A DNA stretch of 33,506 bases from Pseudomonadota bacterium (GTDB taxonomy: Bacteria > Pseudomonadota > Alphaproteobacteria > Micavibrionales > Micavibrionaceae), in assembly GCA_016198545.1 (NCBI GenBank), contig JACQIJ010000060.1, positions 1 through 33,506 of the forward strand. Reading direction: 5' to 3'. The position numbers were made by a program, and so were the translations under genes. The notes under the pieces were generated by a model. It did not search any database. It worked only from the letters and a program-made list of their open reading frames with translations, and had not been told where the DNA came from. Shown piece by piece: positions 1 through 10,487 of the stretch (its first letter is position 1; each line of letters opens with the position of its first letter).

Positions 1-204
1 CTCTACTCGTTCCCTGGCGTTAAACTTGGATGTTTATACGCATCATGCCAGACAAGCTTTCGATTGGCATAATAATTATAGTTTTTAAATTATGTAATGA
101 GTAATAGAAAAGAATCTTTCCCGACGCAACAGTTTTTTGAAACAGAAGTGCTGCTATGCACAGACAAAATCTCTCCTATTTCCTAGGCAGCAAATAGGCC
201 TTGT

Positions 205-233
205 TTGGATATTTTTCGGAAAAACGATAGAAT
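205..233 (+). promoter_or_regulatory. Possible sigma70-type promoter upstream of the DUF484 gene (TTGGAT, 17 nt spacer, TAGAAT)
   Basis: -10 TAGAAT at 228-233 (5/6 to consensus), 17 nt from a weak -35 at 205-210; start codon at 273. Confidence 0.3.
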
Positions 234-272
234 TAAGCCAGTGAGCCCCGATTCTCGCGAAGGAAACCCCAA

Positions 273-986
273 ATGTCCGATACGCTGATAAAAACCAAAC
301 AGGTAAAATCGAAGCTGACCAAAGACGAAGTAATCGACTTTTTAACGGGCAATCCCGACTTCCTGAACCGCAATCCGGAACTTTACGACATCCTGACCCC
401 GCCGAAGGAAAAAACCCAAAGAGGTGTCGTCGATTTCCAGCATTATATGGTCAGACGGTTGAAAGAAGATCGCGACGACATCATCCAGTCGGCCCGTGAA
501 ATGATCGAAACAACCCGATCCAACACGCATAACCTGAGCCGCGTTCATACGGCCGTGCTGGCCCTGCTGGAAGCCGGAAATTTCGAGGATTTTATCCATA
601 CGATAACGATGGACACAGCGGGCATTCTAGGGGTGGACATTGTTACCCTTGTGATTGAAAACGATTCCGGCTCCATTCCCCATATAAACCTGACAGGCAT
701 CCGCATTGCCGCACCGGGCGTCGTAGCGGCGAAGATGGGCAAAAACCACGTTCTGCTGGAAACAGGCGTCAGCGGCTCCGAAGCATTATACGGCGCAGGC
801 GCGGCTATGGTGAAATCGCAAGCTCTGCTCCGTTTGAACATCGGTAAAGGCATTCCCTCCTCCCTTATAGCGTTCGGCAGCCGGGACCCGGACATGTTCC
901 TGCCTGACCATGCGACAGACCTCGTAACATTTCTGGGTGGCGTCATCGAACGCTGCTTCCGCGCATGGCTGGACGCGCCGCAATAG
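273..986 (+). CDS. DUF484 family protein
   Basis: 237 aa ORF; N-terminal 'VIDFLTGNPDFLNRNPELYDIL' is typical of DUF484; lies directly upstream of xerC, a common arrangement. Confidence 0.85.
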   Translation: MSDTLIKTKQVKSKLTKDEVIDFLTGNPDFLNRNPELYDILTPPKEKTQRGVVDFQHYMVRRLKEDRDDIIQSAREMIETTRSNTHNLSRVHTAVLALLEAGNFEDFIHTITMDTAGILGVDIVTLVIENDSGSIPHINLTGIRIAAPGVVAAKMGKNHVLLETGVSGSEALYGAGAAMVKSQALLRLNIGKGIPSSLIAFGSRDPDMFLPDHATDLVTFLGGVIERCFRAWLDAPQ

Positions 987-1933
987 TCAGCCCCGAAACG
1001 CTCGAAGTCTGCTCACCAGACCTCGCTGGCGCTTTTTCGGCATGGCTCAAATGGCTGCGGGTAGAGAAAAACATGTCGCGCCACACAGTACGCGCCTATG
1101 TCCACGACCTGTCGCAATTCATCTCCTTTCTGGCCCGGCATCACGCCTGCAGCGTCAGCATCGGAAGCCTGTCCGAAGCGAACATAAAAGATTTCCGCGC
1201 ATGGATGTCGCGCCGCGCGATGGACGGCGCAGGCAGCGCAACGCGCGCGCGCGGCCTGTCCGGGGTCAAGAATTTCCTGACATGGATGGACAGGCAGGGC
1301 ATCATGCACAATGCCCATATCAAAACCGTACGCAGCCCCAGGCTGCCGCATAAACTGCCGCGGCCCCTGTATGAGAAGCAGGCTCTCAATCTGGTGAAAG
1401 CCGCTCCCGACGATGACTGGATCGCCAAGCGCAACAAGGCATTATTCACACTCCTGTACGGCTGCGGGCTGCGGATAGACGAAGCATTGCAGCTGAATGT
1501 GGCAGATCTGCCCCGCGACGGATTCCTGCGCGTCATGGGAAAGGGCCGCAAGGAACGACAGGTTCCCGTCCTTGCCGTCGTCGAAAAAATACTGGGGAAT
1601 TATCAGGTGCACTGCCCCTTCGTCGAAACGCCGGACCGCCCCCTCTTCATGGGCAAAAAAGGCAAACGCCTGCATCAGGGTGTCGCCCAGAAGGAAATGC
1701 GTGACCTGCGTCGCGCCATAGGATTGCCTGAAAACGCCACGCCCCACGCGCTGCGCCACAGCTTCGCCACCCACCTTCTGCAAAACGGGGCCAATTTAAG
1801 GGAAATTCAGGAACTGCTAGGCCACACTTCCGTCCGCACGACGCAGCGTTACACGGAAGTGGATGGCAAGGAGCTCATGAAAGTCTATAATGCCTCTCAT
1901 CCGCGGCAATTAAAGAGCGAGGGAAAAAAGTGA
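965..1933 (+). CDS. xerC: Tyrosine recombinase XerC
   Basis: N-terminal SAM-like core-binding domain; catalytic motifs 'LYGCGLRIDEAL', 'HALRHSFATHLLQNGANLREIQELLGHTSVRTTQRYTEV'. Overlaps the DUF484 gene by 22 bp. Confidence 0.93.
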   Translation: MAGRAAIVSPETLEVCSPDLAGAFSAWLKWLRVEKNMSRHTVRAYVHDLSQFISFLARHHACSVSIGSLSEANIKDFRAWMSRRAMDGAGSATRARGLSGVKNFLTWMDRQGIMHNAHIKTVRSPRLPHKLPRPLYEKQALNLVKAAPDDDWIAKRNKALFTLLYGCGLRIDEALQLNVADLPRDGFLRVMGKGRKERQVPVLAVVEKILGNYQVHCPFVETPDRPLFMGKKGKRLHQGVAQKEMRDLRRAIGLPENATPHALRHSFATHLLQNGANLREIQELLGHTSVRTTQRYTEVDGKELMKVYNASHPRQLKSEGKK

Positions 1934-2445
1934 GAACAGGAAGGGCGACGGCGGTTATTGCTGGCATTTTTGGAGCTATGGCGCTGGGCATCGCTTTTCA
2001 TGCGGACGCTGCGAATGGAGTACGGCATGAAAAGCTTAAAAAAGCGGGGGTCCTGATCCCCATAAGCAACCCAAGACAACTTCCCGACGGCAAGCTTGAG
2101 TTCGACGTCTACGCCCAGGGCATAAGCAAATTTAATTATTTGTGGGCCAAAATGTGGGGAAATGATTTCGGATATTATCTGGAAGGTACCAGTAAAGATA
2201 AAAACCGGGTCTGCCCTTATTTTGAAAAGCGCGATAAAACGTACTTTAAAAACGAGGTCATCCAGAGCATGTTACATTATAAAGTCACTCTGGGTCTTCC
2301 GGATCATATGATGCGGGAAATAATAGACGCTCAATGCGCCATCAGCCCGGAACCCGATGACGATGCTGCGCCGCCGGCAGACAATGATAATAATCGCAAT
2401 GCAAGCGGCAAGGCACAGGAACCTCCAGTTTACAGGGCAGGATAA
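1930..2445 (+). CDS. Hypothetical secreted protein
   Basis: GTG start in a GTGA overlap with the xerC stop; N-terminal signal-peptide-like segment; Asp-rich C-terminus. No family recognised. Confidence 0.6.
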   Translation: MRTGRATAVIAGIFGAMALGIAFHADAANGVRHEKLKKAGVLIPISNPRQLPDGKLEFDVYAQGISKFNYLWAKMWGNDFGYYLEGTSKDKNRVCPYFEKRDKTYFKNEVIQSMLHYKVTLGLPDHMMREIIDAQCAISPEPDDDAAPPADNDNNRNASGKAQEPPVYRAG

Positions 2446-2452
2446 ACGACGC

Positions 2453-2764
2453 ATGGCAACTATCGAGAATTTAGTGGTCTTTTTATATGCCCTTGCCCCA
2501 CTTTCCAGCAGCATTGCCTATCTGCCGCAAATCAGAAAAATCCTGCGCGCCGCGCCGCACGAAGTAAGAGGCATTTCAATACAGGCGTGGTCTTTATGGC
2601 TCTGCAATGCGCTTATAGCCGTTTTCTACGGCGTGCTGCGCATTCACGATCCCCTGTTCATTACGGTATCGACCGTTAGCGCCCTCTGGTGCGCGCTGCT
2701 GATAGGCCTGACGCTGTGGAAACAGGCGCAGAAGCCACATGCCTGCGCCGAAATAAACAAATAG
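2453..2764 (+). CDS. SemiSWEET / PQ-loop family small membrane transporter
   Basis: About 104 aa from the internal ATG at 2453; three hydrophobic segments and the motif 'SSSIAYLPQIRKIL'. Confidence 0.75.
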   Translation: MATIENLVVFLYALAPLSSSIAYLPQIRKILRAAPHEVRGISIQAWSLWLCNALIAVFYGVLRIHDPLFITVSTVSALWCALLIGLTLWKQAQKPHACAEINK

Positions 2765-2777
2765 AACAACCTGCCCG

Positions 2778-3257
2778 TTATTGCTTTGAAGGCGGTGCGC
2801 TCTGCTGGGGCCCCGGAACGGATGATCCGGTGCGCGCCGACATCATGGCGGCATCCACCATCTTGGCAATTTCCGGCTGCACTATGCTTTGGTATACCGG
2901 CATTTTTTGGGAAATGGATGCCGCTTCGGCCGAACCGAAATAACCGACCATTCTTTCCAGTTCCGGAGCCGTGAAAACTTCAGCCATCGTTTCGACCGAG
3001 AGCTTGTCCAGCTTCTCGAAATCCATCGACTTCATCATGATATCCTTGAACCGCGGGCGGTCCGGCGGCGGAATGCGCTGCGATAATTGTTCAACCGCCG
3101 CTTCAATCTGAACTTTGGCGGGTCTGATTTCATGCATCTTTTTGGCAAGATCCAGGCGTTGCGCCATATCCACCGGCTTGCCTGCCGAATCCTGCGCCAT
3201 CGCCGGAAACGCAAGCATAATCACAATAACGCACCACACCCGTATGATTTGTCTCAT
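2778..3257 (-). CDS. DUF2059 domain-containing secreted protein
   Basis: Signal peptide 'VWCVIVIMLAFPAMA|QDS'; 'EVFTAPELERMVGYFGSAEAASISQKMPV' is typical of DUF2059. Confidence 0.75.
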   Translation of the reverse strand: MRQIIRVWCVIVIMLAFPAMAQDSAGKPVDMAQRLDLAKKMHEIRPAKVQIEAAVEQLSQRIPPPDRPRFKDIMMKSMDFEKLDKLSVETMAEVFTAPELERMVGYFGSAEAASISQKMPVYQSIVQPEIAKMVDAAMMSARTGSSVPGPQQSAPPSKQ

Positions 3258-3279
3258 TTTTTCTTCTTTCTATTTATTT

Positions 3280-3762
3280 CTAGAACGGAATTTCATCTTC
3301 CAGCTCATCAACACGCTGCTGCTGGTTGGCTGGCGCGGACTGGGCGGGGCCGCCATACGCCGCTGCCCCCTGCCCGGCATTATCCTGCTGATACCCGCCG
3401 GCTGAACCGCCTTTTGAATCAAGCATCGTCAGCTCGCCGCGGAACGGGCGCAGCACGACTTCGGTCGTGTATTTTTCCTGACCGCTCTGGTCCGTCCATT
3501 TGCGCGTTTCCAGTTGGCCCTCGATATAAACTTTAGCGCCCTTCTTCAGGAAACGTTCGGCCACGCCGACAATCCCCTGATTGAATATCACGATACGGTG
3601 CCATTGCGTGCGTTCCTGCCGCTCACCGGAGTTCTTGTCTTTCCAGCTTTCCGACGTTGCCACGGATAAATTGGCGACCTTATCGCCAGACTGCATTGTG
3701 CGGACATCCGGATCCGCCCCCAGATTGCCTACCAAGATTACCTTGTTAACGCTGCCTGCCAC
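3280..3762 (-). CDS. ssb: Single-stranded DNA-binding protein
   Basis: 'MAGSVNKVILVGNLGADPDVRTMQSG...WHRIVIF' OB fold; acidic C-terminal tip 'DELEDEIPF'. Confidence 0.96.
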   Translation of the reverse strand: MAGSVNKVILVGNLGADPDVRTMQSGDKVANLSVATSESWKDKNSGERQERTQWHRIVIFNQGIVGVAERFLKKGAKVYIEGQLETRKWTDQSGQEKYTTEVVLRPFRGELTMLDSKGGSAGGYQQDNAGQGAAAYGGPAQSAPANQQQRVDELEDEIPF

Positions 3763-3874
3763 GGTTTTCCCCCGCTGTTATGGTTTAGGATAAATAAATA
3801 TGACTGAGCTGCTTCACTATAGTCCAGTTTTCAGGCTTGTAAATGCTTTCCTGTTAAAAACACGAAACTCTTGC

Positions 3875-3903
3875 TTGAAACAATCTTGCATTTCTGCTCT
3901 AGT
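3875..3903 (+). promoter_or_regulatory. Possible promoter of the Lon-like gene (TTGAAA, 17 nt, TCTAGT); the -35 lies within CTTGAAA
   Basis: TTGAAA at 3875-3880 and TCTAGT at 3898-3903. CTTGAA also resembles the -35 of heat-shock (sigma32) promoters, but no convincing heat-shock -10 is present. Confidence 0.3.
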
Positions 3904-3971
3904 TTTCTGAAATAAAAATAGCGGGAAAGAAAGTCCGCATAATAAACATAAAAAGAACAGGGGAGAAAATA

Positions 3972-6374
3972 ATGAGTTATTGCGAAGAATTTCGCCGCGC
4001 GGCTCCAGTCGTATTCAACGAACTTTTGCAAACCAGCCGCTACTTCGAACGAGAACAGGAAGTTTCCAATGGCATCGCGGCAGCGGATGCCGATCTCGTG
4101 AAAGGCCGGACCTTCAGCGAAATCTTTATCGACGACCTGATTTCCTCGTTTGAATACAACATGCAGGACGTATCGGAAAAAAATGTTCCAAAAGACTTTT
4201 ATCATACGCTTCTGACCGCAAAAACCAAAAAGAAAGAAAACCCGCCGCTGCGCCGGGAGTCGGATGAACGCCTGATGGCGGCACTGGAAGAAAAGCGAAG
4301 CGCAGGAAAGGAACTGAACACACAACGTGTTCCTCTATGCATCCGGGCCCTGATAGGGCACGCCCCCCCGCAGGCGGTAGCGCATTTCGCCAACAAATGG
4401 CTGGAGCTTCATCAGCGGATGCTGAGAATGGTTTACAATGAAGATGCGCACATAATGGAAGAAGACTTTCTGCGCCATTTGCCATCCATCGGCGCCGTCA
4501 TCCAGCAGGAAATCAACAAGGACATCAAGGCGAAGGGCGGCCAGCCTCTGTTCGATGATGATGATGACGGCGGCGGCGGCGATGATGATGATCTTGCTGA
4601 ACTGAAGAAAAAAATCAAGGAAGAACCGCTTACCGAAGAAGGCCGCAAGAAGGCGGAGAAAACATTGCGCCGCCTTAAGAAAATACCCCCGATGGCATCG
4701 GAATACGACACCCAGCTTACCTATCTCGATACGCTCATGTCGCTGCCCTGGGGGAAAAACTCGGAAATTGGGCATGATATCAACCGCGCGAAAGAAGTGC
4801 TGGACGAGGATCACTACGGGCTCAAGAAAGTCAAGGATGCCACCCTGGAACACCTTGCGGTGCAGCTACATACAAAAAGCAATAAAAGGAAGCCTCTGTG
4901 CTTTGTCGGCCCGCCGGGCGTAGGCAAAACATCCATAGGCGAGTCCATTGCAAGGGCATCGGGGCGCGTTTACGCGCGCGTGGCTTTGGGCGGCCTGCAT
5001 GACGAAGCGGAGCTGCGCGGGCACCGCCTGACATACGTAGGCGCCATGCCGGGACGCATCACGCAAAGCATCATAAATGCGGGCGTCATGAATCCTTTGA
5101 TAATGCTGGATGAAATTGATAAACTGGGCGGCAAACAGTTCAACGGAGATCCCGCCGCGGCCATGCTGGAAATTCTTGACCCGGCGCAAAACCACACATT
5201 CAGGGATAATTATCTGGGCGTCGCTCTTGATCTTTCGAATGTACAGTTCATCTGCACGGCGAATAAAATCGAGGATATTCCGCCTCCTCTGCTGGACAGG
5301 ATGGAGGTCATCGCGCTTCCCGGCTACAACAGGGAAGAAAAGCTGCAGATCGCGAAACGCTATCTGGTCCCAAAACAAATGAAGGATAAGGGGCTGACGG
5401 CGGAAACTTTCTCCATCGATGACGGCGCCCTGGACAAACTTATCAGCGAATACACGCGGGAACCGGGCGTGCGCCAGTTGGAAATGCAGATCGCAAGACA
5501 GTGCAGAAAAACCGTTCTGGCCATAGCGGAAGGCAAGATACAGAATAGATCCGTTACAATCGACAACCTTCTGGAGTATGCTGGCAAGCCGAATATCCGC
5601 GCTTCGATTATTGAACAAAAGGATGGCATTGGCATCGTAACCGGCTTGGCCTATATGGACGAGGCAGGCGGCGACATCCTGCCCATCGAGGCCGTAATCA
5701 GGAAAGACGGAACGGATGAATTCACCATACTGGCAACCGGCCAGCTGGGCGACGTCATGGATGAATCCGCGCTCAACGCCCGAACGGTGGTAGAAACGCG
5801 CGCGGCCGATTTCGGCATAGACCCCGAAACCCTGTGGGATAAATCCATCCATCTCCATGCGCTGGACGGTGCCACGCCGAAGGACGGCCCGTCGGCCGGC
5901 GCGGCCATCACGACAGCCATCGTATCTGCGCTGAGCGGCATCCCGATTCGACGAGATCTTGCGATGACGGGGGAAATTTCCTTGAACGGAAAGATAAAAG
6001 CCATCGGCGGATTGCCACAAAAACTGCAAGGCGCTGTCGATGCGGGCGTTAAAATCGTCCTGGTACCGAAAGACAATGAAAGAGACCTGGAAGAGGTTCC
6101 GGACAATGTTAAAAACGCGCTGACGATCATAAAAGTCTCTACGATAGACGACGTTCTCAAGGAATCTCTTACAAAACCGCTCATCCCGTTCAGGGCGGTC
6201 GACAGAGCCAGCGCGCCTGAAATCACCGTTTCTGCCGAACCTACGCTGATGGGGCTTCTATCCCATTACGCAACCAAAATTTTCAGAAGGCTTGGAGAAG
6301 ACAGAAGCAACGATAACCGCCCCGACGACGGCAAGCGGTCTGCGCGCCGCGACGGACCTTCTCCTCGCCAGTGA
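3972..6374 (+). CDS. Lon-family ATP-dependent serine protease with atypical N-terminal region
   Basis: Walker A 'GPPGVGKTS', Walker B '[12 protein letters not shown]', proteolytic Ser in 'PKDGPSAG' and Lys in '[10 protein letters not shown]'. First ~190 aa do not resemble the usual Lon N-terminal domain. Confidence 0.93.
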   Translation: MSYCEEFRRAAPVVFNELLQTSRYFEREQEVSNGIAAADADLVKGRTFSEIFIDDLISSFEYNMQDVSEKNVPKDFYHTLLTAKTKKKENPPLRRESDERLMAALEEKRSAGKELNTQRVPLCIRALIGHAPPQAVAHFANKWLELHQRMLRMVYNEDAHIMEEDFLRHLPSIGAVIQQEINKDIKAKGGQPLFDDDDDGGGGDDDDLAELKKKIKEEPLTEEGRKKAEKTLRRLKKIPPMASEYDTQLTYLDTLMSLPWGKNSEIGHDINRAKEVLDEDHYGLKKVKDATLEHLAVQLHTKSNKRKPLCFVGPPGVGKTSIGESIARASGRVYARVALGGLHDEAELRGHRLTYVGAMPGRITQSIINAGVMNPLIMLDEIDKLGGKQFNGDPAAAMLEILDPAQNHTFRDNYLGVALDLSNVQFICTANKIEDIPPPLLDRMEVIALPGYNREEKLQIAKRYLVPKQMKDKGLTAETFSIDDGALDKLISEYTREPGVRQLEMQIARQCRKTVLAIAEGKIQNRSVTIDNLLEYAGKPNIRASIIEQKDGIGIVTGLAYMDEAGGDILPIEAVIRKDGTDEFTILATGQLGDVMDESALNARTVVETRAADFGIDPETLWDKSIHLHALDGATPKDGPSAGAAITTAIVSALSGIPIRRDLAMTGEISLNGKIKAIGGLPQKLQGAVDAGVKIVLVPKDNERDLEEVPDNVKNALTIIKVSTIDDVLKESLTKPLIPFRAVDRASAPEITVSAEPTLMGLLSHYATKIFRRLGEDRSNDNRPDDGKRSARRDGPSPRQ
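4554..4592 (+). repeat. In-frame trinucleotide repeat (GAT)4-GAC-(GGC)4-(GAT)4 encoding D5G4D4
   Basis: Directly visible: gatgatgatgatgacggcggcggcggcgatgatgatgat inside the Lon-like ORF. Confidence 0.95.
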
Positions 6375-6389
6375 ACCGGGCTTTCAAGA

Positions 6390-6421
6390 AAAAAACCGGT
6401 CCCGCGAAGGGCCGGTTTTTT
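6390..6421 (+). terminator. Rho-independent terminator between the lon-like gene and uvrA
   Basis: aaaaaccggtcccgcgaagggccggttttttt-type hairpin: CCGG(T)CCC / GGGCCGG stem followed by a T-run, 16 bp after the stop codon. Confidence 0.8.
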
Positions 6422-6452
6422 CTGGCCTTTTGAAAGGCCCGGCCTTATATAT

Positions 6453-9308
6453 ATGCGCATGCTCAAGACCATATCCGTGCGCGGAGCGCGGGAACATAAC
6501 CTGAAGAATATAGATATCGACATGCCTCGGGATTCGCTGGTCGTGATCACCGGGCTTTCCGGCTCCGGCAAGTCATCTCTTGCTTTCGACACGATCTACG
6601 CCGAAGGACAGCGGCGGTATGTCGAAAGCCTCTCCGCCTATGCCCGGCAATTCCTCGAGCTGATGAGCAAGCCGGACGTGGATTCCATCGAGGGTCTGTC
6701 TCCGGCCATCTCCATCGAACAAAAGACAACCAGCCGGAACCCCCGCTCCACCGTCGCAACGGTAACGGAGATTTACGATTACATGCGCCTGCTCTGGGCG
6801 CGCGTCGGCGTTCCCTATTCCCCCGCTACCGGCAAACCCATCGAAAGCCAGACGGTTTCGCAGATGGTAGACCGCATCATGGATATGGGCGACGGAATGA
6901 AGCTTTATATCCTCGCCCCCATCGTGCGCGGGCGCAAAGGCGAATACCGCAAGGAATTCAAGGAGCTTCAGGCCAAGGGATTCCAGCGCGTCAAAGTCGA
7001 TGGCAAACTTCATGAAATCGCCGACGTGCCGGAACTGAACAAAAAGCTGAAGCACGATATCGAAGTCGTCGTCGACCGCATCGTCGTACGCGGGGACATC
7101 AAAACGCGCCTTGCGGATTCCATCGAAACCGCGCTGCGGCTGGCCGAAGGACTCGTCATCACCGAAAATGCCGGAAACGGAGAGCGGACGGTTTTCAGCG
7201 AAAAATTCGCCTGCCCCGTATCAGGCTTTACCATCCCGGAAATCGAGCCGCGGTTGTTTTCATTCAATTCCCCCCACGGCGCATGCCCGGCCTGCGACGG
7301 GTTGGGCGTAAAAATGCATTTCGACGAAGGGCTGGTCGTTCCCGATCCGTCCCTGACGCTGGAAGAAGGGGCTATCGCACCGTGGGCGGGAAGTTTTTCA
7401 TTTTATTACAAGCAGGCTCTGGAGGCGGTCGCAAAATATTACGGCGCAGACATGGAAACGCCTTTCAGGAAACTGCCTAAAAAGGCGCAACAGGCTTTGC
7501 TGCATGGCTCGGGCGAGGACTCAATCGCCATCACTTACGAAGACGCCAAGCACACTTACCGCAGCGACAAGCCATTCGAGGGCGTCATCCCGTCCATGAA
7601 ACGCCGCCTGCTGGAAACAGACAGCGCGGGACTGCGCGAGGGTCTGGAACAATATCAGACTAGCTCTCCCTGCACGGAATGCAATGGCCACCGCCTGAAA
7701 CCCGAAGCGCTGGCCGTGAAGATCGGCGGCAGGCATATCAGCGAAGTGGCGGGCATGGGGATTGCGGAAGCGCAGGGATGGTTCTCGTCTCTGAAATCTC
7801 TTACAAAACAGCAGTCCCAGATCGCCGAGAAAATCCTGAAGGAAATCAACGAACGCCTGACTTTCCTGATGAATGTGGGTCTGGAGTATTTAAGCCTGTC
7901 GCGTGCATCGGGTACGCTGTCCGGCGGGGAAAGCCAGCGCATCCGCCTTGCCTCGCAGATTGGATCCGGCCTGACCGGCGTATTGTATGTTCTGGACGAA
8001 CCCTCCATCGGCCTGCACCAGCGCGACAACAACCGCCTGCTGGAAACGCTGCGCCGCCTGCGCGACCTTGGCAACACAGTCATCGTCGTAGAGCATGACG
8101 AAGACGCCATCCGCGCCGCCGACTACCTTATTGACATGGGGCCGGGCGCGGGCCGTCACGGCGGCAATCTCGTCGCCGCCGGAAAGCCGGCGGATGTGAT
8201 GAAGAACAAGGACAGCGTCACCGGGCAGTATCTGACGGGAAAGAAATCGATTCCCGTCCCCTCCCGCCGCCGCGCCGGAAAGCCGAAGCAATTCATCGAA
8301 ATTATCGGCGCCACCGGCCACAACCTGAAAAACGTCAGCGCAAAAATCCCGCTCGGCACATTCTCCTGCATCACCGGCGTATCGGGCAGCGGGAAGTCGA
8401 CCTTCACGATAGAAACCTTCTACAAGGCCATAAACCAGCGCCTGAACGGCGCGAAGGATGCGCCCCTGCCCCACAAGGAAATCCGCGGCCTTGAATATAT
8501 AGACAAAGTCATCGACATAGATCAGAGCCCCATCGGCAGGACGCCGCGCTCCAACCCCGCAACCTATACCGGGGCATTCTCGCCGATACGCGAATGGTTC
8601 GCGGGGCTTCCCGAAGCGAAAGCGCGCGGCTACGCGCCGGGAAGATTTTCATTCAACGTCAAGGGCGGGCGTTGCGAGGCATGCCAGGGTGACGGCGTTA
8701 TAAAAATCGAGATGCATTTCCTCCCCGATGTCTATGTGACCTGCGAGCAATGCAAGGGCAAGCGTTACAACCGCGAGACGCTGGACGTAAGGTTCAAGGA
8801 AAAATCCATCGCCGACGTTCTGGACATGACCGTTGAGGAAGGCGCGGAATTTTTCAAGGCCGTTCCCGCGATCCGCGACAAGCTGGAGACTCTAAAGGCC
8901 GTCGGCCTCGGCTACATTCATATCGGGCAGAACGCCACTACGTTATCAGGCGGCGAGGCGCAGCGCGTTAAACTGTCGAAGGAATTGTCGCGCCGCTCCA
9001 CGGGCAAGACGCTCTACATCCTCGACGAACCGACCACGGGCCTGCATTTCGAGGACGTCAAAAACCTGCTGCATGTCCTCCATACCCTCGTCGATCAGGG
9101 CAACACCGTGGTGGTTATCGAACACAACCTCGAAGTCATCAAGACGGCCGACCACATCATCGACATCGGCCCGGAAGGCGGCGACAAGGGCGGTGAAATC
9201 GTGGCCGCCGGCACGCCGGAAGACATCGTAAGGGCGAAAAAAAGCTATACGGGGCAATATCTTGAACTGGCGCTGAATGCTCCGGTGAAAGCCAAAAAAA
9301 CCGCATAG
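6453..9308 (+). CDS. uvrA: Excinuclease ABC subunit A
   Basis: 951 aa; '[37 protein letters not shown]', Cys zinc-finger motifs 'CPACDGLG' and '[29 protein letters not shown]', two ABC signature motifs. Confidence 0.98.
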   Translation: MRMLKTISVRGAREHNLKNIDIDMPRDSLVVITGLSGSGKSSLAFDTIYAEGQRRYVESLSAYARQFLELMSKPDVDSIEGLSPAISIEQKTTSRNPRSTVATVTEIYDYMRLLWARVGVPYSPATGKPIESQTVSQMVDRIMDMGDGMKLYILAPIVRGRKGEYRKEFKELQAKGFQRVKVDGKLHEIADVPELNKKLKHDIEVVVDRIVVRGDIKTRLADSIETALRLAEGLVITENAGNGERTVFSEKFACPVSGFTIPEIEPRLFSFNSPHGACPACDGLGVKMHFDEGLVVPDPSLTLEEGAIAPWAGSFSFYYKQALEAVAKYYGADMETPFRKLPKKAQQALLHGSGEDSIAITYEDAKHTYRSDKPFEGVIPSMKRRLLETDSAGLREGLEQYQTSSPCTECNGHRLKPEALAVKIGGRHISEVAGMGIAEAQGWFSSLKSLTKQQSQIAEKILKEINERLTFLMNVGLEYLSLSRASGTLSGGESQRIRLASQIGSGLTGVLYVLDEPSIGLHQRDNNRLLETLRRLRDLGNTVIVVEHDEDAIRAADYLIDMGPGAGRHGGNLVAAGKPADVMKNKDSVTGQYLTGKKSIPVPSRRRAGKPKQFIEIIGATGHNLKNVSAKIPLGTFSCITGVSGSGKSTFTIETFYKAINQRLNGAKDAPLPHKEIRGLEYIDKVIDIDQSPIGRTPRSNPATYTGAFSPIREWFAGLPEAKARGYAPGRFSFNVKGGRCEACQGDGVIKIEMHFLPDVYVTCEQCKGKRYNRETLDVRFKEKSIADVLDMTVEEGAEFFKAVPAIRDKLETLKAVGLGYIHIGQNATTLSGGEAQRVKLSKELSRRSTGKTLYILDEPTTGLHFEDVKNLLHVLHTLVDQGNTVVVIEHNLEVIKTADHIIDIGPEGGDKGGEIVAAGTPEDIVRAKKSYTGQYLELALNAPVKAKKTA

Positions 9309-9359
9309 AGCATTATATTTGTTGAATTCCATAATGTTCTATGCTAGTTTTCTCTCGCT

Positions 9360-10013
9360 ATGCCGAAAATCGACAGGAAAAAAGCATTCAAACTGGCCGC
9401 GGCTGGACTTGCGCTCGCGGGCGCAATCTACGGCGGCAACTACCTCTCCGACAGCGTTCATGACTATAGGAAATACAGGGGGGAATACATGACGGGCGCG
9501 GACGTCATAGACTACCCCGTTTTTTTGGGATTCAAGATATTCGGCGATGTCCGGAATGGAGGCGCCTATATTGCAGAGTCGATCGACCGGTACGGCGCAT
9601 GGCGCAAAGGCGAAGAATATATCGACTGGGAAAATCATATAATGTTCTGCGTCCCGCCGGCCATATCGATGGACGGGTGGGATAATCCCGAACCTGGCAG
9701 CCTCATGGAGACTTTCAAGGCAAAAGCCATTCAGCAAATCAAGAATGTTGCTTTCGGCCGTACGATGCCGGGCAGCATGTACCGCGACGGCAAGCCGTAC
9801 AAAAACAGAAATATCGTCATTTATATTGATGAACTGACTTACAGGGAATTTCAGCGTGGCCAAACCATCGAAAACCACATCAGCGTAGAATCGCACACAG
9901 GCCCAGGTACAAACACTTCATGCGGAAATCAGGAAGGTCATATGGGCGGCGGCTACCAGTCCTACGCCGTTTCCGTCAGCAAAAAGCCGGAAATCATTCC
10001 CGTTCCGAAATAA
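9360..10013 (+). CDS. Hypothetical membrane-anchored or secreted protein
   Basis: 217 aa; N-terminal hydrophobic segment 'LAAAGLALAGAIYGG'. No family recognised. Confidence 0.6.
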   Translation: MPKIDRKKAFKLAAAGLALAGAIYGGNYLSDSVHDYRKYRGEYMTGADVIDYPVFLGFKIFGDVRNGGAYIAESIDRYGAWRKGEEYIDWENHIMFCVPPAISMDGWDNPEPGSLMETFKAKAIQQIKNVAFGRTMPGSMYRDGKPYKNRNIVIYIDELTYREFQRGQTIENHISVESHTGPGTNTSCGNQEGHMGGGYQSYAVSVSKKPEIIPVPK

Positions 10014-10019
10014 CCGGCC

Positions 10020-10487
10020 TTAATCCCTGAACCTGTCGATGAAATACTGCCAGACGCCGCCCTTTGGTTGTTCATGTTTCATGTCTTCCCGCAGCCAGTC
10101 TTTCTGCTCTTCCTCAAGCGTCAGCCCCATATTCTTATAGACCTCATCGATATTCGCCGTTTCCAGATGCACCTTTTCCAGCGCGGTCATGATTTCCTGT
10201 TCCTGCCTCGCGAAATCGCCGTCGCTCCACAACAACATCCTCGCAAAGTAGAAAAACTGCGTCCGGTCGCTCTGATCCGATACGCGCGTAAAAATACGCG
10301 CGGGATCCTGCGCAATGCGCATGTCCTGTTCAAGAATCTCCTTCTGCGCGCTCGAAAAATCTTCCGACGCCAGAGCGCGGAACATGAACTTCTGCTCCTC
10401 ATCCGTAACGACGTGATCCGCGTGAGACAACGCGAACACGGCCCGCCACATATTAAATCTGCTTTCGCTGACGCCTTTTGCGCTCAT
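10020..10487 (-). CDS. TerB-like / tellurite-resistance-type helical domain protein
   Basis: 'RAVFALSHADHVVTDEEQKFMFRAL...MLLWSDGDFARQEQEIM' repeats the TerB-like acidic helix pattern. Confidence 0.55.
   Translation of the reverse strand: MSAKGVSESRFNMWRAVFALSHADHVVTDEEQKFMFRALASEDFSSAQKEILEQDMRIAQDPARIFTRVSDQSDRTQFFYFARMLLWSDGDFARQEQEIMTALEKVHLETANIDEVYKNMGLTLEEEQKDWLREDMKHEQPKGGVWQYFIDRFRD

Noticed and set aside
965-1933. XerC-type recombinase as evidence of an integrated mobile element
   Set aside because: The DUF484-xerC context is a normal chromosomal arrangement; no attachment-site repeats, tRNA or cargo genes are visible.
4866-6029. 387 aa minus-strand ORF
   Set aside because: Antisense to the conserved AAA+/protease region of the Lon-like gene; translation is Arg/Ala/Gly-rich with no motif.
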